Part shown: positions 1-8,390 of the stretch, piece by piece | Numbering within the stretch: the stretch's first letter is position 1 | Layout of the letters: each line of letters begins with the position of its first letter | NCBI GenBank assembly: GCA_963760985.1 | Contig: CAVXFM010000017.1 | Span: forward strand, 655,272-719,271 | Direction: 5' to 3' | Length of the DNA: 64,000 nt | Source of the DNA: JACRDG01 sp963760985 | GTDB lineage: Bacteria; Desulfobacterota; Desulfomonilia; Desulfomonilales; Desulfomonilaceae | Notes under the pieces: model-generated | What the model saw: the letters and a program-made list of their open reading frames with translations, nothing else | What the model was told of the DNA's origin: nothing | Databases searched by the model: none | Translations under genes and position numbers: made by a program

Positions 1-410
1 TAATTTCCAATCTCGAGTTGCGGAACCGTTTTCGTAAAGCCATGGCTGGTATTGTTCCGTCCGTGAACGCTCTCGCATACACCGCAGCGGAAGCCGCATA
101 CAGAGACGGCGCCCCGTGGCAGGCGGCTTTGCTGGATTACCTCCGTAGGAACCGTGATCTTGTCTCCGAAGCGGTCAAGGAGATGCCGGGGCTTTCCACG
201 ACCCATGTGGAAGCCACGTACCTCGCGTGGATCGACACACGAAGAGCGGACCTCGACTATCCTGCTGAATTCTTCGAGTCCGCGGGGGTAGGGCTGGGAA
301 ACGGAGTGTATTTCGGAAGTCCGGGTTTCTTGCGACTGACTTTCGGGTGCCAGCGCTCAATGCTGGTTGAAGGATTGAGCAAAATGCGGGACGCTTTGAT
401 GCACCGTTGA
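1..410 (+). CDS. PatB/MalY-type PLP aminotransferase (cystathionine beta-lyase family), C-terminal part
   Basis: The reading frame is open from the left edge (codons begin at base 3), so the start and the PLP-lysine region lie outside the window. About 135 C-terminal residues are visible. They resemble the end of MalY/PatB class I/II aminotransferases: a segment reading LRNRFRKAMAG, an ATYLAWIDTR strand, and a final GNGVYFGSPGFLRLTFGC region that in the family packs the PLP/carboxylate-binding arginine (here in FLRLTFGC). Family members cleave C-S bonds in cystathionine or cysteine, or act as aminotransferases. The exact substrate cannot be told from this fragment. Confidence 0.8.
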   Translation, partial: ISNLELRNRFRKAMAGIVPSVNALAYTAAEAAYRDGAPWQAALLDYLRRNRDLVSEAVKEMPGLSTTHVEATYLAWIDTRRADLDYPAEFFESAGVGLGNGVYFGSPGFLRLTFGCQRSMLVEGLSKMRDALMHR

Positions 411-509
411 GCGTACGCGATAAAGGAAAATATTGAATTCTCCTCGTACGCGTGGCAGGTTCCTCCTCACCACGAACATCAGCCAACGGCAGATGGAAAG
501 GACGAATAT

Positions 510-803
510 ATGACACATGAGGACAAGCCTCAACAGCCTTTGGAAGAAGGGCGATCTCCAGATCAGGAGGTGGCGCCCCAGCCCGAGGCGGGCGAAGAGC
601 AACTGACCCCGTTTGTGGACAAGGTCATAGCGTTCGCGTTATTGTCCATCCCGTTCTCCGCTTTCTTGGTGTGGGCTCAGGATCTGTTGCTCGAGCGTTT
701 TTCCCGATCAATAGCCCACACAGTTCTGTTGATCGGCATCGTGGCTTTTCTGCTTTCCTTGGGGCAGGTGGCCAAACGCATTCACCGCTTTCGCACAAGA
801 TGA
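510..803 (+). CDS. Small membrane protein of unknown function
   Basis: Encodes 97 residues. The first ~35 are acidic, Pro/Glu/Gln-rich and probably cytoplasmic. Two hydrophobic segments follow (about residues 38-58 and 70-87), ending in a basic tail (KRIHRFRTR), so a two-pass inner-membrane protein is likely. An AAGGA ribosome site lies 7 bases before the ATG. It sits between an aminotransferase end and an MFS gene in the same direction. I do not recognise the family. Confidence 0.6.
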   Translation: MTHEDKPQQPLEEGRSPDQEVAPQPEAGEEQLTPFVDKVIAFALLSIPFSAFLVWAQDLLLERFSRSIAHTVLLIGIVAFLLSLGQVAKRIHRFRTR

Positions 804-933
804 CTACGCAAGACAAAGCCGCTTGGCCGTTGAGTTCGCTGCGGAAAGGGTACAAGAGGAATCCGAGCTTGTTCGCAAGACTATCTCTCCGTTACTGCAT
901 GAGGACATATTCACCCGCGGGTAAACTGCGCTC

Positions 934-2187
934 ATGATACGCTTTCCGGATCCCGCGCCGGGCAGTGTGAGACGGTGGGTGATTTTTGTCGTGGGCAGCC
1001 TCAATTTTGTAGTGTCCATGTTTTACCGCGTCTCAGTGGCGGTGATTAGTCCGAACCTGGTGGAGGAACTCGGTTTCACCAGCAATCAGCTCAGCGACCT
1101 CTCCGCAGCCTTCTTTTACGCGTTTGCCCTGTCCCAGGCGCCGGTCGGCATAGCCCTGGATCGGCTAGGTTGCCGGATCACCATGGCGATCCTTGCCGCG
1201 GTCGGGGTGGGGGGAGGAGTGCTCTTCGCACTCGGAACAACCCCCACACTGCTCGTTGCCGGCAGGGTGCTCCTGGGGATTGGCATGAGCGGCAACTTCA
1301 TGGTCGTGCTCACCCTGTTGTCTGTCTGGTTTCCGGTGGACAGATTCGGCTTGCTCAGCGGTTTGGTGGTGTCGGTGGGAGTGGTCGGTAACCTGCTTGC
1401 AGCCACCCCTCTGGCATACCTGAGCCTTTATGTCGGTTGGCGGGAGAGCTTTCTTATTTTCGCGGTCATCGACCTTGTCGCGGTAGTCGCGTTTGTACTC
1501 GTGATCAGAAACTCACCGCCGGGCCATGCGGCTCCCGTACGAAGAAGAGAGTCCCTTTTTTCCGGGCTGTCGCGCATGTTCCGCATGTATTCCTACTGGG
1601 CCATTAGCCTTGCCAGTTTCGTGCGTTACGGGTACTTCGCGGCTCTTCAGGGGCTGTGGGCAGGACCGTTCCTTGTTTACGGGCTCGGGATGGGAGAGAT
1701 TGCCGCGAGCAACGGTTTGCTGTTCTTGGGCTTGGGATACATGGTCGGGCTGCCCCTGTCAGGTTCCGCGAGCGACCGGGTGCTCAGGTCGCGCAAGAAG
1801 GTGGTGTTGGCCAGTCTGGTGGTTTTGTGCCTGGTCACGCTGCTCGCTCGAGGATGCACGCCCGCGACCTCCCGATGGCTGGTGTACCTGGTGTGCTTTG
1901 GGCTGGGATGCTTTGCCGCTCCGGGACAGATCCTTTACGCTCACATGAAAGAGCTTCTGCCCGCGTCCATGGTCGCACAGGCCCTCACTGCGGTGAATCT
2001 CTTCACCATGCTGGGCGCGGGCGTCATGACACATATCATCGGATCAGTGATAGGGAGCGACCCCGCGAGCCTCTCCGGACCGCAGGATTTCCGGGGACTC
2101 TGGTTTGTGGGCACCACAGCTCTGGTCATCGTAATCGCTTTGTACAGCGTGGTGCCGGACAGTCGTGCCCTGAAAAGCGAGCGCTGA
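934..2187 (+). CDS. Major facilitator superfamily transporter
   Basis: Encodes 417 residues with about 12 hydrophobic segments. The N-terminal half carries the MFS pattern of a DRLG-type motif A after TM2 (ALDRLGCRITMAI), and the equivalent loop of the second half reads GSASDRVLRSRKK. A central basic loop at about residues 195-210 separates the two six-helix bundles. The overall pattern resembles the anion/cation symporter or nitrate/glycerol-phosphate type MFS group. The substrate cannot be assigned. The NTPase gene starts 10 bases after the stop, so the two are probably co-transcribed. The ribosome-binding site is weak. Confidence 0.85.
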   Translation: MIRFPDPAPGSVRRWVIFVVGSLNFVVSMFYRVSVAVISPNLVEELGFTSNQLSDLSAAFFYAFALSQAPVGIALDRLGCRITMAILAAVGVGGGVLFALGTTPTLLVAGRVLLGIGMSGNFMVVLTLLSVWFPVDRFGLLSGLVVSVGVVGNLLAATPLAYLSLYVGWRESFLIFAVIDLVAVVAFVLVIRNSPPGHAAPVRRRESLFSGLSRMFRMYSYWAISLASFVRYGYFAALQGLWAGPFLVYGLGMGEIAASNGLLFLGLGYMVGLPLSGSASDRVLRSRKKVVLASLVVLCLVTLLARGCTPATSRWLVYLVCFGLGCFAAPGQILYAHMKELLPASMVAQALTAVNLFTMLGAGVMTHIIGSVIGSDPASLSGPQDFRGLWFVGTTALVIVIALYSVVPDSRALKSER

Positions 2188-2196
2188 GGAAGATCT

Positions 2197-2718
2197 ATGA
2201 TCCGGAAAAACATCTTGATTACCGGGTCCCCTCGCTGCGGAAAATCCACCCTGATAGAAAAGGTGGTCAGGGCCCTTGAGAGATCGGCCACGGGTTTCTT
2301 CACCCGAGAAATGACGGAAAAGGGCCGGAGGACGGGCTTCGAGATCGTTACTCTGGCGGGAAAGAAAGGGTTGCTCGCTCACGAGTCCGTCGAGGGCCCC
2401 TTGCGAGTCGGCAAGTATGGGGTAAGTCTGGAAGCTCTGGAAGGGATCGCTGTCCCGTCCATGATTCCGTCAACTTCCGAAGAGATCGTGGTCATCGACG
2501 AGATCGGCAAGATGGAGTGTTTTTCACCCCTGTTTTGCGAGACGCTCGTCCGTACGCTCGACACCCCGAACCTGGTCCTCGGTTCCATCACCATGACAAA
2601 AGGAGTTCCGTTCATCCAGAAGATCAAGAGCCGTCCGGACGTCCTGCTTATCCGGATGTCTCTCGTCGTCAGGGACCACATGGCCCGCGATGTGACGAGG
2701 ATGCTGCTCAGCGGCTAA
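2197..2718 (+). CDS. THEP1-like nucleoside-triphosphatase
   Basis: Encodes 173 residues with a Walker A loop near the N terminus (TGSPRCGKSTL, residues 8-18) and a Walker B strand (VVIDEIGKME, about residues 96-105). This, the size and the FFTREM / GFEI segments match the THEP1 family of small NTPases (DUF265), which hydrolyse NTPs in vitro and have no settled cellular role. It lies 10 bases after the MFS gene. A 13-bp inverted repeat follows about 170 bases downstream. Confidence 0.85.
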   Translation: MIRKNILITGSPRCGKSTLIEKVVRALERSATGFFTREMTEKGRRTGFEIVTLAGKKGLLAHESVEGPLRVGKYGVSLEALEGIAVPSMIPSTSEEIVVIDEIGKMECFSPLFCETLVRTLDTPNLVLGSITMTKGVPFIQKIKSRPDVLLIRMSLVVRDHMARDVTRMLLSG

Positions 2719-2888
2719 AATTCGCGGGCTTACGACTGCCGGGTACCGTCGCGGCCTTCATGACCACCGGTGCGCCCACGTGTGCGGGCATCGCTTCTTG
2801 TCTCTTCCGGACATCTGAACACCCGTCTTTTCTTCGCTACAATTTCGTATCCTCTGCTGCAAACGCTCAGGTACAAGGAGCATAGTGA

Positions 2889-2917
2889 AAGACCTCCCAA
2901 AGGTTTTGGGAGGTCTT
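2889..2917. terminator. Perfect 13-bp hairpin between convergent genes
   Basis: A 13-base arm beginning AAGACCTCCCAAA is followed by a 3-base spacer and its exact reverse complement. It sits between the plus-strand NTPase gene (ends 2718) and the minus-strand metallo-beta-lactamase-fold gene (ends 2984), where a bidirectional terminator would be expected. There is no T-tract on either side, so intrinsic termination is inferred from position and symmetry only. Confidence 0.5.
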
Positions 2918-2983
2918 CATCGAATTCAATCAGCAAAGGCGGGTTCTTCTCCCTGAATCAGGATGCGGGGAAAGCGCGTGGCC

Positions 2984-3613
2984 TCAGACAAAAGGATTGT
3001 CCACCTTTTCCCGGGCAATGGTTGACGTGGGAGTTGCGCCGTAATTGTGACCCGGAAGCACGATGGTCTCGTCCGGTAGCGTGAACAGCCGATTCCTTAT
3101 GGAAGCCTGCAACACCTCGTACGAGCCTCCGGGCAGGTCGGTCCTCCCCACGCCGCCGACAAAGAGCGTGTCTCCGGTAATCACATAGCCGGGCCAGTAC
3201 AAGCAGATGCACCCACACGAGTGTCCCGGTGTGTGAATGACCTGAACGGACTCTTTGCCAAAGGTGATTTTATCCCCGTCTTTGAGAAGCACGGTGGGTG
3301 GAGGTGATGCCTTGGCATTGAACATAGCGAGCATGGCCGGATGTGGGTTGGCCAAGTCGTCCGCGTCATCTTCGTGGATCGCAATGGGCGCACCGGTGGC
3401 TTCCTGCATCCGGTCATTGCCTGCAACGTGATCCACATGGGAATGGGTGTTCACAATCATTTCGATCTTTGCTACCCCGCGGTCTTTGGCCCTCTTGAGG
3501 ATGCCGTCCGGGGGGCCGCCCGGATCCACCAGGATGCCTTGGCCCGTGGTCTCGTCGCCGAGCACGTAGCAAAACACTTCAAATCCGCTGATCTGTATCT
3601 GCTCGATAATCAT
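2984..3613 (-). CDS. MBL-fold hydrolase, glyoxalase II-like
   Basis: Encodes 209 residues from the ATG at 3613, chosen because GGAGG lies 6-8 bases upstream; the frame stays open further upstream but runs into a repeat. It carries the metallo-beta-lactamase metal-binding signature HSHVDHVAG (THxHxDH-type), a downstream HTPGHSCG histidine, TGDTLFVGGVGRTDLPGG with the bridging Asp, and a final LPGHNYG histidine. This layout fits small glyoxalase II/persulfide dioxygenase-like hydrolases that bind two metals. The substrate is unknown. It stands alone, convergent with the NTPase gene. Confidence 0.85.
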   Translation of the reverse strand: MIIEQIQISGFEVFCYVLGDETTGQGILVDPGGPPDGILKRAKDRGVAKIEMIVNTHSHVDHVAGNDRMQEATGAPIAIHEDDADDLANPHPAMLAMFNAKASPPPTVLLKDGDKITFGKESVQVIHTPGHSCGCICLYWPGYVITGDTLFVGGVGRTDLPGGSYEVLQASIRNRLFTLPDETIVLPGHNYGATPTSTIAREKVDNPFV

Positions 3614-3737
3614 TGATTCCTCCAGAAAGTCCTTACCAAAAGACCTCGCGCCCCGTGTGGTCGCAACGTGCAGCGGAAATGCCGTATCTCGGCTCAGCGC
3701 AAAGAGCACTCGGCGACCGCAGGGAGCCAGAAACTTT

Positions 3738-3820
3738 GAAAGTTTTGGGAGGTGGGGGCTCGGGGGAGGAGACCCTTTTTCAAAAGGGTCCATCCCCCGA
3801 AACCGCATTTCCTAAGAAAC
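3738..3820 (+). repeat. Dispersed hairpin repeat, copy A
   Basis: This 83-base block aligns without gaps to 27958-28040, with about 63 of 83 positions identical by my count. It can fold as an outer stem TCGGGGG/CCCCCGA enclosing an inner stem GACCCTTTT/AAAAGGGTC. Copy B changes several of the paired bases but keeps the pairing. Copy A ends exactly at the ahbD stop codon (3821) and lies upstream of the MBL gene, so it may act as the ahbD 3' end. Confidence 0.6.
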
Positions 3821-4880
3821 TCAACGGTTCCGCAGCGCGGGTGGTACGTGAGCGCAATAGGGTTCTTCGGACATGTACCTGCCGGTATGTTCGTACCCGC
3901 GTGCACGGCACCCGCCGCAGAAACGCAAGTAATTGCAACGGCCGCATTTTCCTTCGAGCTGGCTAAAGGTTCGAAGATCCTTGAACAGGGGCGCATTTTC
4001 CCAAAGTTCCGCAAAGTCCGTCTCGCGGACGCTTCCGGCCTGCACGTCGAAATACCCGCAGGGCTGCAGTTCGCCCTTGTGGGACACAAACACGAAAGCG
4101 AGTCCTCCCAGACACCCACGCGTGCGAGCGTTGAGTCCGAAGGTTTGTTCGCTCACCTCAATCCCTTCAGCCTTGGCTTGCTCCCTGAGTATGCGATCGT
4201 ACTGCGGAGCGCAGGTTGCCTTGGTCTCCATCTTGGAGCTGCGACCCAAACGATAGAATTCGAGGAGGCTCTCCTCGGTACTCCTGGGGCCCCATTTCTT
4301 CGCCTGCCATGTCACGTGCACGACCGGTGGGAACCAGCAGAAACACATGAAACGCTTCCGCTCCCACGTCCTCCGCGAGTTTCATGATCTCGGCAAGCTT
4401 CGCGCGGTTGCCCCGCGTGAGCGTGGTGTTGATCTGCACCGGAACTCCTGCGGCCCGCAAATTCTCCACCGCGGCCAGCAATGCGTCGAATGCACCCGGA
4501 ACCTTGCGAAAAAGATCATGATCCTCCGCTGAAGGCCCGTCGATGCTGATGCTCACGCGAGGAATCCCCACTGCCGCGATCTCCTTGGCCATGTCAGGGG
4601 TTACCAAGGTGCCGTTTGTCGCGAGCACCGGCCGCAGTCCCGCTGCCCGTGCGTAACGGGCAAGGTCGAAGAAATCCTCCCTCAAAAGAGGTTCGCCCCC
4701 TGTCATGATCAGTATAGGCTTGGCCACACGAGCGATGGAATCAATCAGTTTGCGGCCTTCTTCGGTGGTGAGTTGCTCGGGGTCCGCGTCCGGGCACGCA
4801 CCCCCGCGACAATGCACACACGCGAGGTTACAAGCCCGGGTCATCTCCCAGGCTACCAATCTCAATTCGAAGGGATTCAC
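3821..4880 (-). CDS. ahbD: AhbD-type radical SAM heme synthase (Fe-coproporphyrin decarboxylase), one-base frameshift
   Basis: Radical SAM enzyme expected to convert Fe-coproporphyrin III to heme b, the last step of the siroheme-dependent heme route. Visible are the CxxxCxxC cluster motif in TRACNLACVHC, the GGEPL motif, the SISIDGP strand and the HVFLLVPTGRA segment typical of AhbD. Near 4278 the frame must move by one base (…GPQEY, then EESLLEFY in the next frame). The C-terminal SPASM-type domain follows with CAPQYDR, TRGCLGG, CGYFDV and the cysteine-rich GKCGRCNYLRFCGGCRARG. Length is 1060 nt, one over a codon multiple. The start is a GTG at 4880 overlapping the inferred hemB stop as GTGA. 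If no indel exists in hemB, the frame instead continues from hemB as a fusion. Confidence 0.8.
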
Positions 4881-5876
4881 TTTTTTCTCGAAGACGAAGA
4901 ATCGCCCTGAAGGATACGCACCGCTTCCAGCGAAGTGGTACGAAATAATGAGGTCTGCTCCGGCCCGTTTGATGGACGTCAATGCTTCCATCATACACCG
5001 GTCGCCATCGATCCAACCCCTTTCGGCCGCTGCCTTGATCATGGCGTACTCGCCACTCACATTGTATGCAGCCAGCGGCAAGTCAAACGAGTTGCGCACG
5101 CGGGAGATCACATCCAGATAGGGCAAGGCAGGCTTCACCATGATGAGGTCCGCTCCTTCGTCCACGTCCATGGCGACCTCGCGAAGGGCTTCGTCCGCGT
5201 TGGCAGGATCCATCTGATACGACCGCCGGTCACCGAATTTCGGCGGGGATTCTGCCGCATCCCTGAACGGACCATAGAAGGCCGAAGCGTATTTGGCTGC
5301 ATACGACATGATCGGAAGCCACTCATACCCGGCCTCATCAAGCGCTTCCCTGACCGCGCCGATCCTTCCATCCATCATGTCGCTGGGAGCCACGATATCC
5401 GCGCCGGCAGAGGCATGCGAAACCGCCATTTTCGCGAGAAGCTCCAGTGTCTGGTCGTTGTCCACATCCCCGTTGACAATGATCCCGCAATGCCCGTGGT
5501 CGGTATATTCGCACAGACACACGTCCGTAACGACCACCAGCTCGGGGTATGCGTCCTTGATTGCTGGTACGGCCTGCTGGACCACGCCGTGCTTGGCATA
5601 ACCTTCGGATCCCACTGCGTCCTTCTTTTCCGGAATGCCAAAGAGCAAAACCGCGGGGATGCCGCGTTCCACCGGTTCTTTCAGCTCGTCGAGTAGGGTG
5701 TCCACGGAAAGCTGGAACTGCCCAGGCATGCTTCCTACCGGCTTCTTGACCTTCTTGCCGGGTCGTACGAAAAAGGGAAGAATGAAGTCCGAGGGATCGA
5801 GTTGCACTTCGCGAACCATTCTCCTGAGAGTTTCGGTCCGCCTGAGTCTTCTGGCCCTGTATTCAGGAAAGCGCAT
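4877..5876 (-). CDS. hemB: Porphobilinogen synthase (delta-aminolevulinate dehydratase), likely one-base frameshift near its end
   Basis: Condenses two 5-aminolevulinates to porphobilinogen. Landmarks are the zinc-site cysteines in DVCLCEYTDHGHCG, the DMMDGRI motif, the RRSYQMDPAN segment, the Schiff-base lysine in IMVKPALPYLD and SGEYAMIK. After SIKRAGADLIISYH the raw frame departs from the family and runs into ahbD. Dropping one base near 4934 gives SLEAVRILQGD, a normal HemB ending, then a TGA at 4879-4877 overlapping the ahbD GTG. Length is then 332 residues, usual for HemB. GGAG precedes the ATG at 5876. The gene is divergent from the small zinc-ribbon gene across about 75 bases. Confidence 0.9.
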
Positions 5877-5951
5877 AGGGTCTCCAATGTTTTTTGCTGG
5901 TAGAGTGAGAACGTTTTTTTTATAATCTGCCTAGGAGGTCCTGTCAATGTC

Positions 5952-6264
5952 ATGACCAGGATTCACTGCAACAGATGCGGCCGGACTTTGGCCGAGGGCG
6001 CGCCCAAATACCAGGTGACCGTGCGGGTCCGTTTGCTGTTCGACGGGTCCATCGGTGACCCCGCGCACGAGGGGAGTGGCCAGGACCTTGCCAGCGTTCG
6101 CGGATGCCTCCCGGTACACCGAGGAGGAACTCAATCGCCAGGTGTACGAGGATGACGTATTCGTCATGTGTCCCTCGTGTAAAGAAGCCTTCCTGGAAGA
6201 CATCTATTCCCATATTCACCCCAAAGCGTCCCCCGAACACGGCAGGGCCCACCTGATTCACTAA
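5952..6264 (+). CDS. Small CxxC...CxxC zinc-ribbon-like protein, one-base frameshift
   Basis: The first frame gives MTRIHCNRCGRTLAEG and about 35 more residues. A second frame gives SRYTEEELNRQVYEDDV followed by FVMCPSCKEAFLEDIY and the end. Together they form a ~104-residue protein with CNRC and CPSC pairs about 70 residues apart. I associate this arrangement with a conserved hypothetical family of Desulfobacterota. The frame change falls roughly at 6095-6110, and the length (313 nt) is one base over a codon multiple. An AGGAGG lies 13-18 bases upstream of the ATG. Function is unknown. Confidence 0.6.
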
Positions 6265-6372
6265 TGGCTCGGGAATGCCTTTATCGCCGCAGCCCCGCGC
6301 GAGACCACCCTCTCACGAGCCCGGACGAGGAGGGTCCTCTCATGCGCAGCATTCTTCTTGGAACGAGGCACC

Positions 6373-7151
6373 ATGAATCTTGACGCACACAAAAGATACC
6401 TGTTCTTATTCGCACATCCGGATGATGATACATTCATTGCCGGGACCATGAAGTGTCTCATTCAGGCCCGAGCGGAAGTGCATGGGGTGTGGTTGACGTC
6501 CGGAGATTACTTCGGAAAGGGCGAGCTTCGCGAGAAGGAACTTGCGAACGCAACCGCGCTTCTCGGCCTCCCCGGTGCACAAGTGCATCTCTTTCGTTTC
6601 CCTGATCTTGGATTGATACGGATGCTGGACGAGGCAGCGGACAGAGTGGCGGAAGTTATTGACAAATTGGCGCCGGACACGATATTCTCCACTGCCTACG
6701 AAGGTGGTCATCCTGATCATGACTCGGCAAACTTCCTTGCGTACGAAGGCTGCTTTCGGGCGGGGCGCGACGCGGAGTTGTTCGAGTTTCCGTTGTATAA
6801 CGCAACGGGGAAAGCCTCTCGTTGGTGGTGGCGTATCAATGGCTTTCCACCCGGAGGACCGGAAGTTTTGTGCACAATCCTCTGCCTGAAGAGGCCGTGA
6901 AGGCAAGGCAGCGGATTACATGGGCATATTCAAGCCAGTGGCTGTACATGATTCCTGCACGCCTGGCATCGTCACGGGCCCGGCTCACCCGCATCGGCGA
7001 GCCGCATCGCTTGTGTCCTCGCGACAGGGATCACACGGTCCGGCCTCATCCGGGCACGCTCAATTATGAGCGGTGGTTCTCCTCGTTTATGAAGATCGGG
7101 TTCAGCAACTTCAGGGCTGCGGTGAACAAGGCGCGTCAGATGAAGGTTTAG
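6373..7151 (+). CDS. PIG-L/LmbE family deacetylase, one-base frameshift
   Basis: Zinc-dependent N-acetylglucosaminyl-type deacetylase fold. The HPDDD motif (FAHPDDDTF, near residue 18) and the downstream GGHPDHDSA supply the metal ligands. The ATG at 6373 is used rather than an in-frame TTG 15 bases earlier. The frame shifts near 6865: the first frame ends in a poor tail, while the next frame continues with VHNPLPEEAVKARQ to a normal end 95 residues later. The length is one base short of a codon multiple. The substrate, often a GlcNAc conjugate in this family, is not defined by the neighbours. Confidence 0.75.
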
Positions 7152-7188
7152 CTCTGTGAGAGCTTATGATTGCATCATGGTGAGTTTG

Positions 7189-7217
7189 TTGACTTTTCTA
7201 TATTGAGATGCTATGGT
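7189..7217 (+). promoter_or_regulatory. Sigma-70-type promoter before the secreted hydrolase gene
   Basis: TTGACT (7189-7194), a 17-base spacer and TATGGT (7212-7217) lie 36 bases before the GTG start at 7253. A weaker sigma-54-like match overlaps it (TGGT at 7214, TTGCA at 7225). I rank the sigma-70 reading higher because the -24 element lacks the usual C. Confidence 0.5.
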
Positions 7218-7252
7218 AGCACGGTTGCATTGTATTGCGTGAGGTGTGGACT

Positions 7253-8125
7253 GTGAGAATCATTTTCAAGCACTGCTGGTGTGCGGTATTGGTGTGTCTT
7301 CTGTGGGCGCTGCCGGCTTTCTCGCAAGCTTGTCGACAAGTGATTCCTGTTTCCGATGGAAGCTTCCTTCCGATATACTGTTTCCTTCCCAGGCATCCCG
7401 TGAACTGGCGTCTTCCTGCCGTGATCGTAGGCGTGGGCGTGGCAGGCACGCAAATCCCCCAATATCGTGAGCATTGCCAGCTTCTCGCGGATCGTAATTT
7501 CTTCGTGGTGTTGATGGACCCGTCTAACTATCCGGAATCCATGGCTCCTAACCCGTACTCCTGGGATAAGGGCGCGGGGTATGCGCTCGGGAGTGTCAAC
7601 CAGGGAGTGGTCGCGGCAAAGCTTGCCTTTACCCACGACTGGTACCTGCGGACCATCAGGGCCACGGTGGACTGGCTATGCTGCAATCTCATGGTGGATC
7701 CGACCAGGATAGCTCTCTCAGGGCATTCTCAGCCTGCCAATGCAGCGTTGACCTACGCATCGTGTGACCCGAGGATTAAGGCAGTGGTGTGGAACTATGG
7801 TGGCTGGCCGTGGACCATGCCGTACGACGTGCTCAGATTGCCGCCGGTTCTCATCTTTCACGGCACCGACGACGACGTGTACGATGTCAAGTACGCAAAA
7901 GAACTTGCCTTCGACCTCAAGACCAACTGTCGACCCTATGAGGTGTACATCTATCCCTGCCAAAAGCACATGTTCAACGTGTATTACGACATGCGCAAAG
8001 AGACCCGGTACATGAAACCCGCGTTGCTCGACGCATTCGAGCGGTTGGTGTGTTTCCTCAACCGAGCACTCCATGTGCCGCCGCCGGTACCGATGCGAGC
8101 CACTTCGAAGAGGCGCGTGCGTTAG
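7253..8125 (+). CDS. Secreted alpha/beta hydrolase (dienelactone-hydrolase-like)
   Basis: Encodes 290 residues from the GTG at 7253, chosen for the GAGG 8 bases upstream. An N-terminal signal peptide (FKHCWCAVLVCLLWALPAFS) ends near residue 25. The alpha/beta-hydrolase triad candidates are Ser in ALSGHSQPA, Asp in IFHGTDDDVYD and His in CQKHMFNVY. The order and spacing match dienelactone hydrolase-like enzymes. Extra cysteines (DWLCCN, ASCDP, TNCRP, YPCQK) suggest disulfides in the periplasm. The substrate is unknown. A promoter match lies just upstream. Confidence 0.7.
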   Translation: MRIIFKHCWCAVLVCLLWALPAFSQACRQVIPVSDGSFLPIYCFLPRHPVNWRLPAVIVGVGVAGTQIPQYREHCQLLADRNFFVVLMDPSNYPESMAPNPYSWDKGAGYALGSVNQGVVAAKLAFTHDWYLRTIRATVDWLCCNLMVDPTRIALSGHSQPANAALTYASCDPRIKAVVWNYGGWPWTMPYDVLRLPPVLIFHGTDDDVYDVKYAKELAFDLKTNCRPYEVYIYPCQKHMFNVYYDMRKETRYMKPALLDAFERLVCFLNRALHVPPPVPMRATSKRRVR

Positions 8126-8155
8126 CATAGTTCGCCGCGGCAGGGCGGTTGTCCG

Positions 8156-8350
8156 TTACCACTCCTGGATGAGCTTCTTCAGATATTCGTTCGGATCGAC
8201 ACGAATCGGGTATGCCTCATTGAGTTTCTTGATGGACACCGTCAAGCGCTCGTCCCCGTTGGCATCAGGGAACGACGTGTCCACGAGGCTCAGCCAGTCC
8301 TCGAAATGCCATATGCGGTGCTTGCGCCGGGCCACCTTGAAACGGTTCAT
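8156..8350 (-). CDS. Small hypothetical protein, last gene of the signalling locus
   Basis: Encodes 64 residues from the ATG at 8350, which has AAGGAG correctly spaced upstream; an in-frame upstream start at 8419 would overlap the HD gene. The sequence is soluble, rich in charged and aromatic residues (RKHRIWHFEDWLSLVD), and ends in EYLKKLIQEW. There is no recognised domain. It follows the HD-domain gene by 40 bases and is probably in the same transcript. Confidence 0.55.
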   Translation of the reverse strand: MNRFKVARRKHRIWHFEDWLSLVDTSFPDANGDERLTVSIKKLNEAYPIRVDPNEYLKKLIQEW

Positions 8351-8390
8351 GTCTCCTTCCTTGGCACGGGGCTTTGAAAGAAACGTGATC

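Noticed and set aside
3694..4119. 141-codon minus-strand frame covering the end of ahbD and repeat copy A
   Set aside because: It reads through the dispersed repeat and the wrong frame of ahbD; the product is a typical repeat-derived artefact.
4167..5876. A single 569-residue HemB-radical SAM fusion protein
   Set aside because: The junction lacks a normal HemB end in this frame, while one-base corrections give two normal proteins with a GTGA overlap; the window has many comparable indels.
8360..8380. TGGCAC sequence resembling a sigma-54 -24 box
   Set aside because: The -12 part reads TTTGA rather than TTGC at the required spacing, and it lies between co-transcribed genes on the opposite strand.
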